Positions 1 to 5,570 are shown, counted from the first letter of the stretch. The stretch is 5,570 nt of DNA from an uncultured bacterium (GCA_905214995.1 CAJMOT010000129.1:1-5570), one strand, 5' to 3'. Made by a program: numbers and translations. The notes: generated by a model from the sequence alone, not told the origin.

Positions 1-810
1 CGCGGCGGCGGCGAGAGCCAGCTCGAACTCGACCGCCGGAGCGTCCGCGAGAGAATCGCGAGGCTGAAAACGGAGCTCGCTCGGGTGCGCACGGTGCGCG
101 CAACGCAGCGCAAGCGGCGCGAGAGGGCGCCATTCCCGACGGCGGCGATAGTAGGCTATACCAACGCGGGGAAGTCGTCGCTCATAAACCGCCTTGCGGA
201 CTCGTCTCTGCTTTCCGAGGACAAGCTGTTTGCGACTCTCGACCCCGCGACGCGGCGGGTAGACCTCCCCGACGGCTCTCCTCTGCTTTTGACTGACACT
301 GTCGGATTTGTCCGCAAGCTTCCGCACAGATTTGTAGAGGCGTTTAAGGCGACCCTCGAAGAGGCCGCCCTTTCGGATTTTCTGGTGCACGTCATAGACG
401 TTTCAAATCCCGACGCTCCGGAGCACGCGCGCACCACTCTCGGGGTTTTGAAGGAGTTGGGCGCGGACGAAAAGAGGACGCTTACTGTGTTCAATAAAAT
501 CGACATCGCGCCGGACGGGACGTGGCGGTACGCGCTGTCGCTCGACTTTCCCGACGCGATGGAGGTCTCGGCGCGCACCGGCAGGGGGATTGGAGAATTG
601 GTCGCGCGCCTCGAGGGGGCAGTTGGGGAAACCTCCGCGTTTATGAGGCTTTTTATCCCCCATTCGCAATACGCCCAGCTCGCGCTGCTGCACTCGCGGG
701 CGTCTGTGGCGTCGCAGAAATACGCGGACGGCGGAGTGGAGGTTGAGGCGCGGGTTCCCGCGAAGTATGCGGAGAGGTTCAGGGAATGGGAAGTGTGTAA
801 AAAGTTTTAA
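1..810 (+). CDS. hflX: GTPase HflX (5' end outside window)
   Basis: HflX is a ribosome-associated GTPase that binds the 50S subunit and splits or rescues stalled 70S ribosomes. The reading frame is open from base 1, so the gene starts upstream and 269 C-terminal residues are visible, against about 400-430 for the full family. The first codons give GGGESQLELDRR, the conserved HflX signature between the N-terminal domain and the GTPase domain, followed by a basic helical linker. The G domain is complete: G1 GYTNAGKSS (154-180), the switch segment TLDPATRRV, G3 DTVGF (295-309), G4 NKID (493-504) and G5 SART (568-579). The C-terminal domain, with the family-typical FIPHSQYAQLALLH segment, ends in a TAA stop at 808-810. 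An internal GTG at 85 could be taken as a start, but it would delete the conserved linker, so I reject it. The next gene starts 37 bp downstream on the same strand. Confidence 0.96.
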   Translation, partial: RGGGESQLELDRRSVRERIARLKTELARVRTVRATQRKRRERAPFPTAAIVGYTNAGKSSLINRLADSSLLSEDKLFATLDPATRRVDLPDGSPLLLTDTVGFVRKLPHRFVEAFKATLEEAALSDFLVHVIDVSNPDAPEHARTTLGVLKELGADEKRTLTVFNKIDIAPDGTWRYALSLDFPDAMEVSARTGRGIGELVARLEGAVGETSAFMRLFIPHSQYAQLALLHSRASVASQKYADGGVEVEARVPAKYAERFREWEVCKKF

Positions 811-815
811 CATTT

Positions 816-842
816 TTGACAATATCGTTAGCAAAAATTAAT
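816..842 (+). promoter_or_regulatory. Possible promoter for the PHP-domain gene
   Basis: A perfect TTGACA (-35 type) lies at 816-821. An ATTAAT, four of six matches to the -10 consensus, lies at 837-842 after a short 15-bp spacer. If used, transcription would begin at about the ATG at 848, giving a nearly leaderless mRNA. That fits the lack of any Shine-Dalgarno sequence in this AT-rich gap. The spacer is suboptimal and the gap between the genes is only 37 bp, so this is a weak prediction. Read-through from hflX is equally possible. Confidence 0.3.
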
Positions 843-847
843 TCGTT

Positions 848-2248
848 ATGGACAGGAAAACATTCATAAAGAGCATAGCCGTCATCGGAGCTTCCCCCGC
901 TTTCGCGGCGGGCGTTCCGTCGAAGGGCGCCGGCGGAAAAAATAAAACGAAATCGGAAAGTTTTGACGGCGGATTTGTCCCCTCCGCGCGCATATTCAAA
1001 ACGGGAAAGGCAAAACTTACCCTTCGCCCTCCGGAAAAATATGCCGGCATACTGTCCTCGCTTTCGGTTTCAATACTCTACGGCGACGCAGCGTGGGACG
1101 GAAAGTCGGACTCTTTCCCATGGGCGGGGGATTTCCCCGCAAAATACCGCGAAGAAAACGGGGCGTTTGCCATTGACGCCGACTTTAAAAAAGAGTGCCG
1201 CTATACTTTCGTCGTTAAGGACAAAAAGCGCGGCGGGAACGAAAGCTTCGTCGCTTCCGTCCCCGTCTACGCGCTCGGGGAGGACATCTACGCGCTGAGG
1301 CCGTTCAAGGGGGACAGCCATATACATTCCACAAATTCGGACGGGAAAAACTCTCCGGAGGAAGTCGCCCTGCGCTGCTACGAAGTCGGGCTCGACTACC
1401 AGGCAATATCCGACCACAGCGTCTATTCCACTTCCGAGGACATGAAGCGCAAGTTCTCGCGCTTTCCGACGTCTATGTCGTTTTTTAACGCCGAAGAATG
1501 CCATTATTCGCACGCGCACATTCAAAATTTCGGAGGCTCGCAGAGCCTGACGGAATACGTCAAAAAGAACCGCGGGGAATTCGACGCCCTCGTCGCCGAG
1601 ATTGAGAAAACCCTTCCGGCGGACGCTTCTGCGGTTGTGCGCCGCAATGTCGCCGTGGCGGAGGCGGAGTTCGACTTCATCCGCAGGCTCGGGGGAATCG
1701 CCGTGTTCAACCATCCTTTCTGGGAAGCGGCGCCGAAAAAGGGAAAATATACGCATATGGAAAGCCGGATGCTCGACCTGATTGCCGGCCGCAAAAAATT
1801 TGACGCATACGAGCTCGTTAATTCGACATGCGCCGACATCGCGCTCGCGCGGGCCCTGTGCCACTATCCCAGGCATTGCGCCGGCAAGCCGGTAATCGGC
1901 TGCACCGACGCCCACTCCGTCGATTTGCAGGGCACGGGATATACGATCGCGTTCGCCAAATCTTGCGATTTTCCCGACATCAAAGACGCCGTGCTCGGCG
2001 GGAAGTCTCTGGCGGTGGACGCCTACTCTTCGCACGGCTCCAAGCTCCAGCGGCTCGCGTTCGGCGACGAGAGGCTCGTCAGATTTTCGTATTTTCTGTT
2101 CGACGAATATTTCCCGCTCCACGACGAGCTCGTCGCCCGCGAGGGAAAGCTGATAAAGGGCGCGCTCGAAAGCGGTTCGAAAGATTATTCGGAAATCGCC
2201 GAGGCGGCGAAGGCCGTTGGGGGATTGTACGAATCAATGCTCGGATAG
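848..2248 (+). CDS. Exported PHP-domain metal-dependent phosphoesterase-like protein
   Basis: This 466-residue protein carries a PHP (polymerase and histidinol phosphatase) domain, a metal-dependent phosphoesterase fold. The N-terminus DRKTFIKS followed by a short hydrophobic stretch and AFA-A at 18-21 looks like an export signal. It resembles a twin-arginine leader with RK in place of RR. Residues about 43-145 form a strand-rich segment of unrecognised type. The PHP domain spans about 150-395, with likely metal ligands HIH at 158-160, D165, DH at 189-190, E216 or E217, HAH at 222-224, H289 in NHPFW, and D354 and H356 in TDAH. All expected metal-binding motifs are present, so it is probably catalytically active, acting in the periplasm or at the cell surface on an unknown phosphoester. 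The ATG at 848 is chosen because the signal peptide begins there; no ribosome binding site is visible. The gene converges on the formyltransferase gene with no evident functional link. Confidence 0.88.
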   Translation: MDRKTFIKSIAVIGASPAFAAGVPSKGAGGKNKTKSESFDGGFVPSARIFKTGKAKLTLRPPEKYAGILSSLSVSILYGDAAWDGKSDSFPWAGDFPAKYREENGAFAIDADFKKECRYTFVVKDKKRGGNESFVASVPVYALGEDIYALRPFKGDSHIHSTNSDGKNSPEEVALRCYEVGLDYQAISDHSVYSTSEDMKRKFSRFPTSMSFFNAEECHYSHAHIQNFGGSQSLTEYVKKNRGEFDALVAEIEKTLPADASAVVRRNVAVAEAEFDFIRRLGGIAVFNHPFWEAAPKKGKYTHMESRMLDLIAGRKKFDAYELVNSTCADIALARALCHYPRHCAGKPVIGCTDAHSVDLQGTGYTIAFAKSCDFPDIKDAVLGGKSLAVDAYSSHGSKLQRLAFGDERLVRFSYFLFDEYFPLHDELVAREGKLIKGALESGSKDYSEIAEAAKAVGGLYESMLG

Positions 2249-2250
2249 CG

Positions 2251-2267
2251 AGGCGGAGTTTCCGCCT
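2251..2267 (+). terminator. Hairpin just after the PHP gene stop
   Basis: A perfect 7-bp inverted repeat (AGGCGGA, 3-base loop GTT, TCCGCCT) begins 3 bases after the TAG stop at 2246-2248. No T tract follows, so it is at best a weak intrinsic terminator or an mRNA 3'-end stabiliser for the PHP transcript. Confidence 0.4.
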
Positions 2268-2326
2268 GCCCGAGGCTTTCGGCGCGGTTCGGAATCGGCC
2301 GCTGCGCTTTCAGCCTCTCTACCCAT

Positions 2327-2346
2327 AAAAAAGCGCGGCGGCGCGC
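2327..2346 (-). terminator. Rho-independent terminator candidate for the - strand cluster
   Basis: Read on the - strand, the sequence forms a GCGCG-CCGC-CGCGC hairpin (2346-2333), immediately followed by six T (2332-2327). GC-only stem plus T6 is the standard intrinsic-terminator layout, although the stem is only 5 bp. It lies about 85 bp beyond the formyltransferase stop codon and before the convergent PHP gene, where a terminator is needed. It is the only hairpin in this gap with a proper T tract. Confidence 0.55.
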
Positions 2347-2418
2347 GGAATCCGCAACGGGCTTGCCGCGCGGCAAGCGGAAAATGCGAAATTAATGGCG
2401 CGCTATGGCGGCGCGCGG
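2337..2418. repeat. Pair of 12-bp direct repeats, GGCGGCGCGCGG
   Basis: The exact 12-mer GGCGGCGCGCGG occurs at 2337-2348 and again at 2407-2418, 70 bp apart, followed by AAT and GAAT respectively. Both copies form part of hairpin arms. In a GC-rich background, chance or repeated use of GC-only stems is a plausible explanation. Confidence 0.5.
2361..2378. repeat. 18-bp perfect palindrome in the convergent intergenic region
   Basis: GCTTGCCG, CG, CGGCAAGC is a fully self-complementary 18-bp sequence able to form a 7-bp stem with a GCGC loop on either strand. No T tract follows on either side. It could be a structural hairpin that aids termination or protects mRNA ends, or a dyad protein-binding site. 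Position between two convergent stop codons favours the former. Confidence 0.55.
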
Positions 2419-2443
2419 GAATATGAAAACTTATTCCCGCGCG
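2412..2443 (-). repeat. Strong 12-bp hairpin spanning the formyltransferase stop codon
   Basis: CGCGCGGGAATA (2412-2423) pairs perfectly with TATTCCCGCGCG (2432-2443) around an 8-base loop. On the - strand the upstream arm includes the last codons and part of the TAA stop (2433-2431) of the formyltransferase gene. No T tract follows on either strand, so it is not a classic intrinsic terminator. It may block 3' exonucleases or assist the T6 hairpin further downstream. Its distal arm can alternatively pair with 2398-2403 (GCGCGC with GCGCGC), so two structures exclude each other. Confidence 0.6.
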
Positions 2444-3303
2444 GGCGATTCGTCGCATTCGGAAACTTCCAGCGCGCCCTTTCCGCAGGCGATAATAAAC
2501 GGCTCGCGGGATACTATTTCGCCGGCGCGGCCCCCTTTGAAATCCTCCAACGGCTTTGCGCGCCAAATGGTGTACCGCCTGCCGCCGATTTCCGCGAACG
2601 CTCCCGGAAACGGCCTGCTCACGCCCCTGACGAGGTTGAAGACTTCCCGCGCGGATTTTGAGAAGTCTATCCGCCCGTCCTCCGGCGCGCGTTTGCCGAA
2701 ATACGACGCTTTCGATTCGTCCTGTTTTTCCAGCTTGGGGTTGCCCGCAAGCAGCGAGGGCAGGGATCTTTCGAGGACGCGCACAGCCGCCGCCGCAACC
2801 CTCGGCTGGATGTCGCCCACGTATTCGTCGGGGCCGAACGCGACTTTCTCGCGGTCGACGATTTCGCCCGCGTCGAATTTTTTTTCGATCGTGTGAAGGG
2901 TGACGCCGCAGTGGTCCTCGCCGTTTATTATGGACCAGTTGAGCGGCGCGCGCCCCCGATAGGCCGGCAGGTATGAGCCGTGCATGTTGTACGCCCCGAG
3001 GCGCGCTTGGGAAAAAATCTCCTCCGGTATGAAGTTGCGGTAGTATAGCGACAGAATGAGGTCGGGTTTCATATACCTGACTTTTCGGAACCACTTTCCC
3101 GTCTTCAAAGTGTCCGGCTTGAATACGCGGATGAAATTTTCCTTTGCGAGGCTTTCGGGCGTTTGGAACCAATGGGCCTCGTGCGGGTCGGCGTCGTGCG
3201 TAAAGACGCCAATGACGTCGCAGTCCTTGTCGAGCAGGAGTTTCAGGCACCTGTACCCGACGTCGCTGAACCCGAAAAATAGAATGCGGGGCCTATTTTC
3301 CAT
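2431..3303 (-). CDS. Stand-alone ArnA-type sugar N-formyltransferase
   Basis: The protein (290 aa) belongs to the formyltransferase family that moves a formyl group from N10-formyl-tetrahydrofolate to an amino group. It closely follows the N-terminal domain of ArnA (UDP-4-amino-4-deoxy-L-arabinose formyltransferase) as I remember it. Shared landmarks include FTHDADP (34-40), SLYYRNFIPEE (85-95), NMHGSYLPAYRGRAPLNW (106-123), DAGEIV (144-149), PFPGAF and IIACGKGALE near the C-terminus. The catalytic triad of ArnA (Asn102, His104, Asp140) corresponds to N106, H108 and D144. Residues about 1-205 form the catalytic domain and about 206-285 the OB-like C-terminal domain. The decarboxylase/dehydrogenase half of ArnA is absent, and the protein ends cleanly with TAA. 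The ATG at 3303-3301 lies inside the preceding glycosyltransferase gene (11-bp overlap), suggesting translational coupling. The exact nucleotide-sugar substrate is inferred from the ArnC-like neighbour; a methionyl-tRNA formyltransferase is less likely. Confidence 0.88.
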   Translation of the reverse strand: MENRPRILFFGFSDVGYRCLKLLLDKDCDVIGVFTHDADPHEAHWFQTPESLAKENFIRVFKPDTLKTGKWFRKVRYMKPDLILSLYYRNFIPEEIFSQARLGAYNMHGSYLPAYRGRAPLNWSIINGEDHCGVTLHTIEKKFDAGEIVDREKVAFGPDEYVGDIQPRVAAAAVRVLERSLPSLLAGNPKLEKQDESKASYFGKRAPEDGRIDFSKSAREVFNLVRGVSRPFPGAFAEIGGRRYTIWRAKPLEDFKGGRAGEIVSREPFIIACGKGALEVSECDESPARE

Positions 3304-4225
3304 CGAAACCGACCGTGTCTTTGATTATGTACTTCGGCCGAGCCTGGACTACCTGGTATATCCTGCCTACGTATTCGCCGATTAGCCCTATGCCGACAAT
3401 CGCCACGCTGACGAGGAAGAACAGAATCGCGAACAGCGTAAACAGCCCTTCCGCTTCCGAGCCGAGGAAAAACCGCCTGAACAGGAGTATCGCTACGAGC
3501 GCGAGCGACCCCAGGCTCGATATGAACCCGCCGATGGTGAACACTTGCAGCGGCACGAGCGTAAAGCCCGTTATGAGGTCGAAGTTCAGGCGGATGAGTT
3601 TGTAGAGGCTGTATTTCGACTCTCCCGCGAGCCTTTCGGAGTGCTCGACCTCGACTTCCGTCGGGTTCGACGCGAGCGTATAGGCGAGCGCGGGAATGAA
3701 GAGGGAGCGCTCGTTGGTTCGTATTATGCCGTCCACGATTTTCCGCTTGTAGGCGCGCAGCATGCACCCTTGATCTTTCATTCTGATGCTCGTCATTTTG
3801 TCGCGCGCGAAGTTTACGAGCTTGGAGGCGTATTTTCTGAAAAAGGTGTCCTCGCGCTTCTTTCTGTACGCGCCCACGGCGTCGTAGCCCTCGTCGATTT
3901 TCTCGATGAGCTTGTGGATTTCCTCGGGCGGGTTTTGGAGGTCGGCGTCTATGGTGACGACGGTATCCCCCTTGGCGCGCTCGAAGCCCGCGACTATCGC
4001 CGTGTGCTGCCCGAAATTGCCGTTGAAATCTATTATCCTGACGACGTCGGGACGCTCCTTCCGGTATTGGCGCAGGAGCTCTCCGGAGGCGTCGCGGCTG
4101 CCGTCGTTCACGAAGATGACTTCCCACGGCCTTCCGATTTCGTCCATGGATTTGCAGAGCCTTTTGAAGAGGGAGGCGAGATTGCCCTCCTCGTTGTAGA
4201 CGGGAATTACTACGGATATTTCCAT
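3293..4225 (-). CDS. ArnC-like undecaprenyl-phosphate glycosyltransferase (GT2 family)
   Basis: This 310-residue membrane enzyme of the GT2/DPM1 type probably transfers a sugar from a nucleotide donor to undecaprenyl phosphate at the inner face of the cytoplasmic membrane. The catalytic domain (1 to about 210) shows VVIPVYNEEGNL (5-16), VNDGS (39-43), NFGQHTAI (70-77), the metal-binding DAD at 93-95 in DADLQNPPEEI, GCMLRAYKR (153-161), ERS.FIPAL (172-180) and GESKYS (201-206). Two membrane segments follow at about 218-250 and 262-286, ending in GLIGEYVGRIY and ARPKYI, as in ArnC. The block-by-block resemblance to ArnC is strong, but GtrB and other polyprenyl-phosphate transferases share most motifs, so the sugar is not proven. 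It is followed by the overlapping ArnA-like formyltransferase gene, the same order (C then A) as in the enterobacterial arn operon. The ATG at 4225-4223 has no clear Shine-Dalgarno sequence. Confidence 0.9.
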   Translation of the reverse strand: MEISVVIPVYNEEGNLASLFKRLCKSMDEIGRPWEVIFVNDGSRDASGELLRQYRKERPDVVRIIDFNGNFGQHTAIVAGFERAKGDTVVTIDADLQNPPEEIHKLIEKIDEGYDAVGAYRKKREDTFFRKYASKLVNFARDKMTSIRMKDQGCMLRAYKRKIVDGIIRTNERSLFIPALAYTLASNPTEVEVEHSERLAGESKYSLYKLIRLNFDLITGFTLVPLQVFTIGGFISSLGSLALVAILLFRRFFLGSEAEGLFTLFAILFFLVSVAIVGIGLIGEYVGRIYQVVQARPKYIIKDTVGFDGK

Positions 4226-4270
4226 AATCTTTTGGTTGTCGTTTGCGTTGGAGACGGGTAAGCGGGTTGT

Positions 4271-4960
4271 TTAGAATCCGAAGCGCGGCATCTTTTTGAG
4301 CTGGAGCTTTTCGCCCACCATTGTGTTCTCTTCAAGATACCCCTTGAACGCCATGCAGGACAGGACGATGGAGCGTTTCATGAGAATCGAGCCCGGCTGG
4401 AGGACGGCGTTGCAGCCGGCCTCTGCGTCGTCTGCGAGCATCGCGCCGAGCTTGCGCATGTTTGAGTTCACGCGGCCCTCGGGAAGGGTGACCATCACGT
4501 TGCCCTTGTCGAGCCGCAGGTTTGCGCATATCACGCCGGCGCCCAAGTGCGCGCGGTTGCCGAGCACCGAGTCGCCGACATAATTGTAGTGGGGGGTCTG
4601 GACCTTTTCCAGGAGCAGGCTGTTTTTATATTCGCACGAGTTGCCGACCACGCACCCCTCGCCGATGATCACGCTTCCGCGTATAAAACAGCCTATGCGC
4701 ATTTCGACGTTTGCGCCTATCCACGCCGGGCCGTTGATTTCCGCGTATGCGGGCAGCTTGGCGGACGGGTGTATGTACACGTCGCCGCGCACCGTCACGC
4801 CGTCGGGTATGTCGCTCTTTGAGTCGAGCGACGAGAAGTCGACGCTCGCGAGCGCGTTTTTGATGTTGCCGACCCATTCCCAGGGCGACATGTCGGGCGT
4901 GAAAAATTCGGAGAACCTTTCAAGCGAAGTCGGCAAATCGAAGAGTTCTCCGGCTTTCAT
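4271..4960 (-). CDS. Left-handed beta-helix (hexapeptide) acyl/nucleotidyltransferase-like protein
   Basis: This 229-residue protein is built mostly of hexapeptide repeats, the left-handed beta-helix fold of LpxA, GlmU and related transferases. The N-terminal 50 residues (with LFDLPTSLERFSEFF) form a helical lead-in, then the coils run from about 53 to 210 (for example GVTVRGDVYIHPSA, PAWIGANVEM, GSVIIGEGCVVG). The segment TPHYNYVGDSVLGNRAHLGAG (122-142, interrupted by coil residues) matches the acetyltransferase part of GlmU, and H124 sits where GlmU has its catalytic histidine. N147 follows in CANLRLD. There is no pyrophosphorylase domain, so despite possible database labels such as UDP-GlcNAc diphosphorylase it cannot do that reaction by itself. 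It is first in the - strand cluster, 45 bp before the ArnC-like gene, so it may modify a sugar or sugar nucleotide in the same pathway. The substrate is unknown. The ATG at 4960-4958 starts a plausible N-terminus; no ribosome binding site is seen. Confidence 0.82.
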   Translation of the reverse strand: MKAGELFDLPTSLERFSEFFTPDMSPWEWVGNIKNALASVDFSSLDSKSDIPDGVTVRGDVYIHPSAKLPAYAEINGPAWIGANVEMRIGCFIRGSVIIGEGCVVGNSCEYKNSLLLEKVQTPHYNYVGDSVLGNRAHLGAGVICANLRLDKGNVMVTLPEGRVNSNMRKLGAMLADDAEAGCNAVLQPGSILMKRSIVLSCMAFKGYLEENTMVGEKLQLKKMPRFGF

Positions 4961-5159
4961 TTTTGCGAATCGTTTTGGTTTTTCAAATGCGGCATAAAAT
5001 TATTGCGGAAAGTATGCACCCGCCGCCGCCGCGCTACAACAAAATTTTTGCCGTCCGTCCCCGACGTTTTTTTGCCTCGCTTCCGGCGCCGGAGCTTTCC
5101 CGCCGCCGCGCCAGATTTGCGTTGATTCCGCGCGCCGCCGCCCTTAGGTTTTTTCGCTT
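4961..5159. other. Divergent intergenic region with GCC-rich tracts
   Basis: These 199 bp separate the divergently transcribed hexapeptide gene and ABC-F gene, so promoters for both should lie here. GC-only GCC/GCG runs occur at 5020-5033, 5099-5112 and 5128-5143, interleaved with AT-rich blocks such as AAAATTTTTG (5041-5050). A 12-bp palindrome TCCGGCGCCGGA lies at 5082-5093. A weak TTGATT (5122-5127) and TAGGTT (5145-5150) pair with a 17-bp spacer could serve the ABC-F gene. I see no convincing small gene or structured RNA. Confidence 0.5.
5011..5039 (-). promoter_or_regulatory. Possible promoter of the - strand cluster
   Basis: Read on the - strand, TTGTAG (5039-5034) and CATACT (5016-5011) are separated by exactly 17 bp, the usual -35/-10 distance. 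The match is three of six at -35 and four of six at -10. It would give a leader of about 40-45 bases before the ATG at 4960. The spacer consists largely of a GCC run. This is weak sequence evidence, supported by location at the head of the cluster. Confidence 0.25.
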
Positions 5160-5570
5160 ATGGGACTGCTTTCTCTCAACAGGGTTTCGCTGAGGTACGG
5201 AGACCGCGTATTGCTCGACGCCGCCGATTTGAACGTGGAGGCTGGCGACCGCATGTCGCTCATAGGCCGCAACGGGTGCGGAAAGACGACGCTGCTGAAA
5301 ATCATGGCGGGCGCGGTCTTGCCGGACTCCGGACTTGTCGAGCGCGCCAGGGGCCTGTCGGTCGCCTATCTGCCGCAGGAGGTCCCGACGGGCCTGCGCG
5401 GGAGCGTCTACGCGGTTCTCGCGGCGGGCCTCGGGGAAGCCGGAAGGCTCGCCGCCCTGCGCAGGGAGAACCCTTCGGCGGCGGATTTGGAGAAGGCCGG
5501 ACCCGGAGCCGCCGACTCCGATGTGTGGGCCGCCGACGTGAAAATTTTGGAGACCGCCGACCGGCTGGAG
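5160..5570 (+). CDS. ABC-F family ATPase, Uup-like (3' end outside window)
   Basis: ABC-F proteins are soluble twin-ATPase factors that act on ribosomes rather than transport; Uup is the family member implicated in ribosome-linked and DNA-repair phenotypes. The visible 137 residues contain the first nucleotide-binding domain up to before its signature motif. They include the aromatic A-loop position Y13 in LRYGDRVLLD, Walker A GRNGCGKTT (36-44), LKIMAG, and the Q-loop region YLPQE (70-74). The following GSVYAVLAAGLGEAG (81-95) and helical arm region align with the Uup segment between the Q-loop and the signature, which is why Uup is preferred over EttA. No membrane segments are seen, consistent with ABC-F. 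The ATG at 5160 is the only good start before Walker A. An AGG at 5146-5148, 11 bases upstream, is a weak ribosome binding site at an over-long spacing. The signature, Walker B and second ATPase domain lie beyond the window. Confidence 0.9.
   Translation, partial: MGLLSLNRVSLRYGDRVLLDAADLNVEAGDRMSLIGRNGCGKTTLLKIMAGAVLPDSGLVERARGLSVAYLPQEVPTGLRGSVYAVLAAGLGEAGRLAALRRENPSAADLEKAGPGAADSDVWAADVKILETADRLE

Noticed and set aside
1070..2122. Long open frame (350 codons) on the - strand opposite the PHP gene.
   Set aside because: It is antisense to a gene with intact PHP metal-binding motifs, its translation is arginine-rich with no recognisable motif, and long antisense frames are expected in GC-rich DNA.
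848..2248. The idea that the PHP protein is the missing ArnD-type deformylase of the arn-like cluster.
   Set aside because: ArnD belongs to the NodB polysaccharide-deacetylase fold, not PHP, and this gene is on the opposite strand in a different transcription unit.
2234..3250. 338-codon - strand frame overlapping the formyltransferase.
   Set aside because: Its product is highly basic low-complexity sequence with no family motifs, while the other frame carries the complete ArnA-like catalytic motifs.
3243..4261. Long frames on both strands overlapping the ArnC-like gene (3243-4127 - and 3545-4261 +).
   Set aside because: They are shadows of the glycosyltransferase gene, whose frame shows DxD, GQH and two membrane segments; the shadow products show no recognisable domains.
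4271..4960. Annotation of the hexapeptide protein as full GlmU.
   Set aside because: At 229 residues it lacks the N-terminal uridylyltransferase domain; only the beta-helix half is represented.
5020..5033. GCC run as a CRISPR or tandem-repeat element.
   Set aside because: It is only a few trinucleotide units with no spacers and no larger repeating unit.
5082..5093. Palindrome TCCGGCGCCGGA as an intrinsic terminator or attenuator for the ABC-F gene.
   Set aside because: No T tract follows it on the + strand, no upstream peptide or anti-terminator structure is evident, and on the - strand it is followed by A-rich rather than T-rich sequence.

Overview
This is a GC-rich bacterial chromosomal window with six protein-coding genes, two of them cut by the window edges. 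There is no sign of RNA genes, insertion sequences, phage or CRISPR arrays. The gene content (arn-type lipid-linked sugar genes, LpxA/GlmU-like hexapeptide protein, exported PHP-domain protein) points to a diderm, Gram-negative-type cell. Weak or absent Shine-Dalgarno sequences, together with the style of the HflX, hexapeptide and PHP proteins, suggest a member of the Verrucomicrobiota/PVC group. That placement is an inference with low confidence.

Left part, + strand: the 3' two-thirds of hflX, a ribosome-associated GTPase (1-810), is followed 37 bp later by a secreted PHP-domain metal-dependent phosphoesterase-like protein (848-2248). A possible promoter lies in the short gap between them.

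Middle, - strand (reading right to left): a three-gene cluster. It begins with a left-handed beta-helix (hexapeptide) transferase (4960-4271). Next, after 45 bp, is an ArnC-like undecaprenyl-phosphate glycosyltransferase (4225-3293). Last, overlapping by 11 bp, is a stand-alone formyltransferase that resembles only the N-terminal half of ArnA (3303-2431). ArnC and the ArnA formyltransferase act consecutively in the pathway that puts 4-formamido-arabinose on undecaprenyl phosphate for lipid A modification. The aminotransferase (ArnB), UDP-glucuronate decarboxylase half of ArnA, deformylase (ArnD) and final transferase (ArnT) are not in the window. The true sugar is therefore unknown.

The PHP gene and the - strand cluster converge on a 182-bp non-coding stretch (2249-2430) dense in inverted repeats. 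One has a T6 tract suited to terminating the - strand cluster. Another is a perfect 12-bp stem spanning the formyltransferase stop codon.

Right end: a 199-bp divergent intergenic region (4961-5159) rich in GCC runs separates the cluster from the 5' end of a Uup-type ABC-F ATPase gene (5160 to the window edge, + strand).
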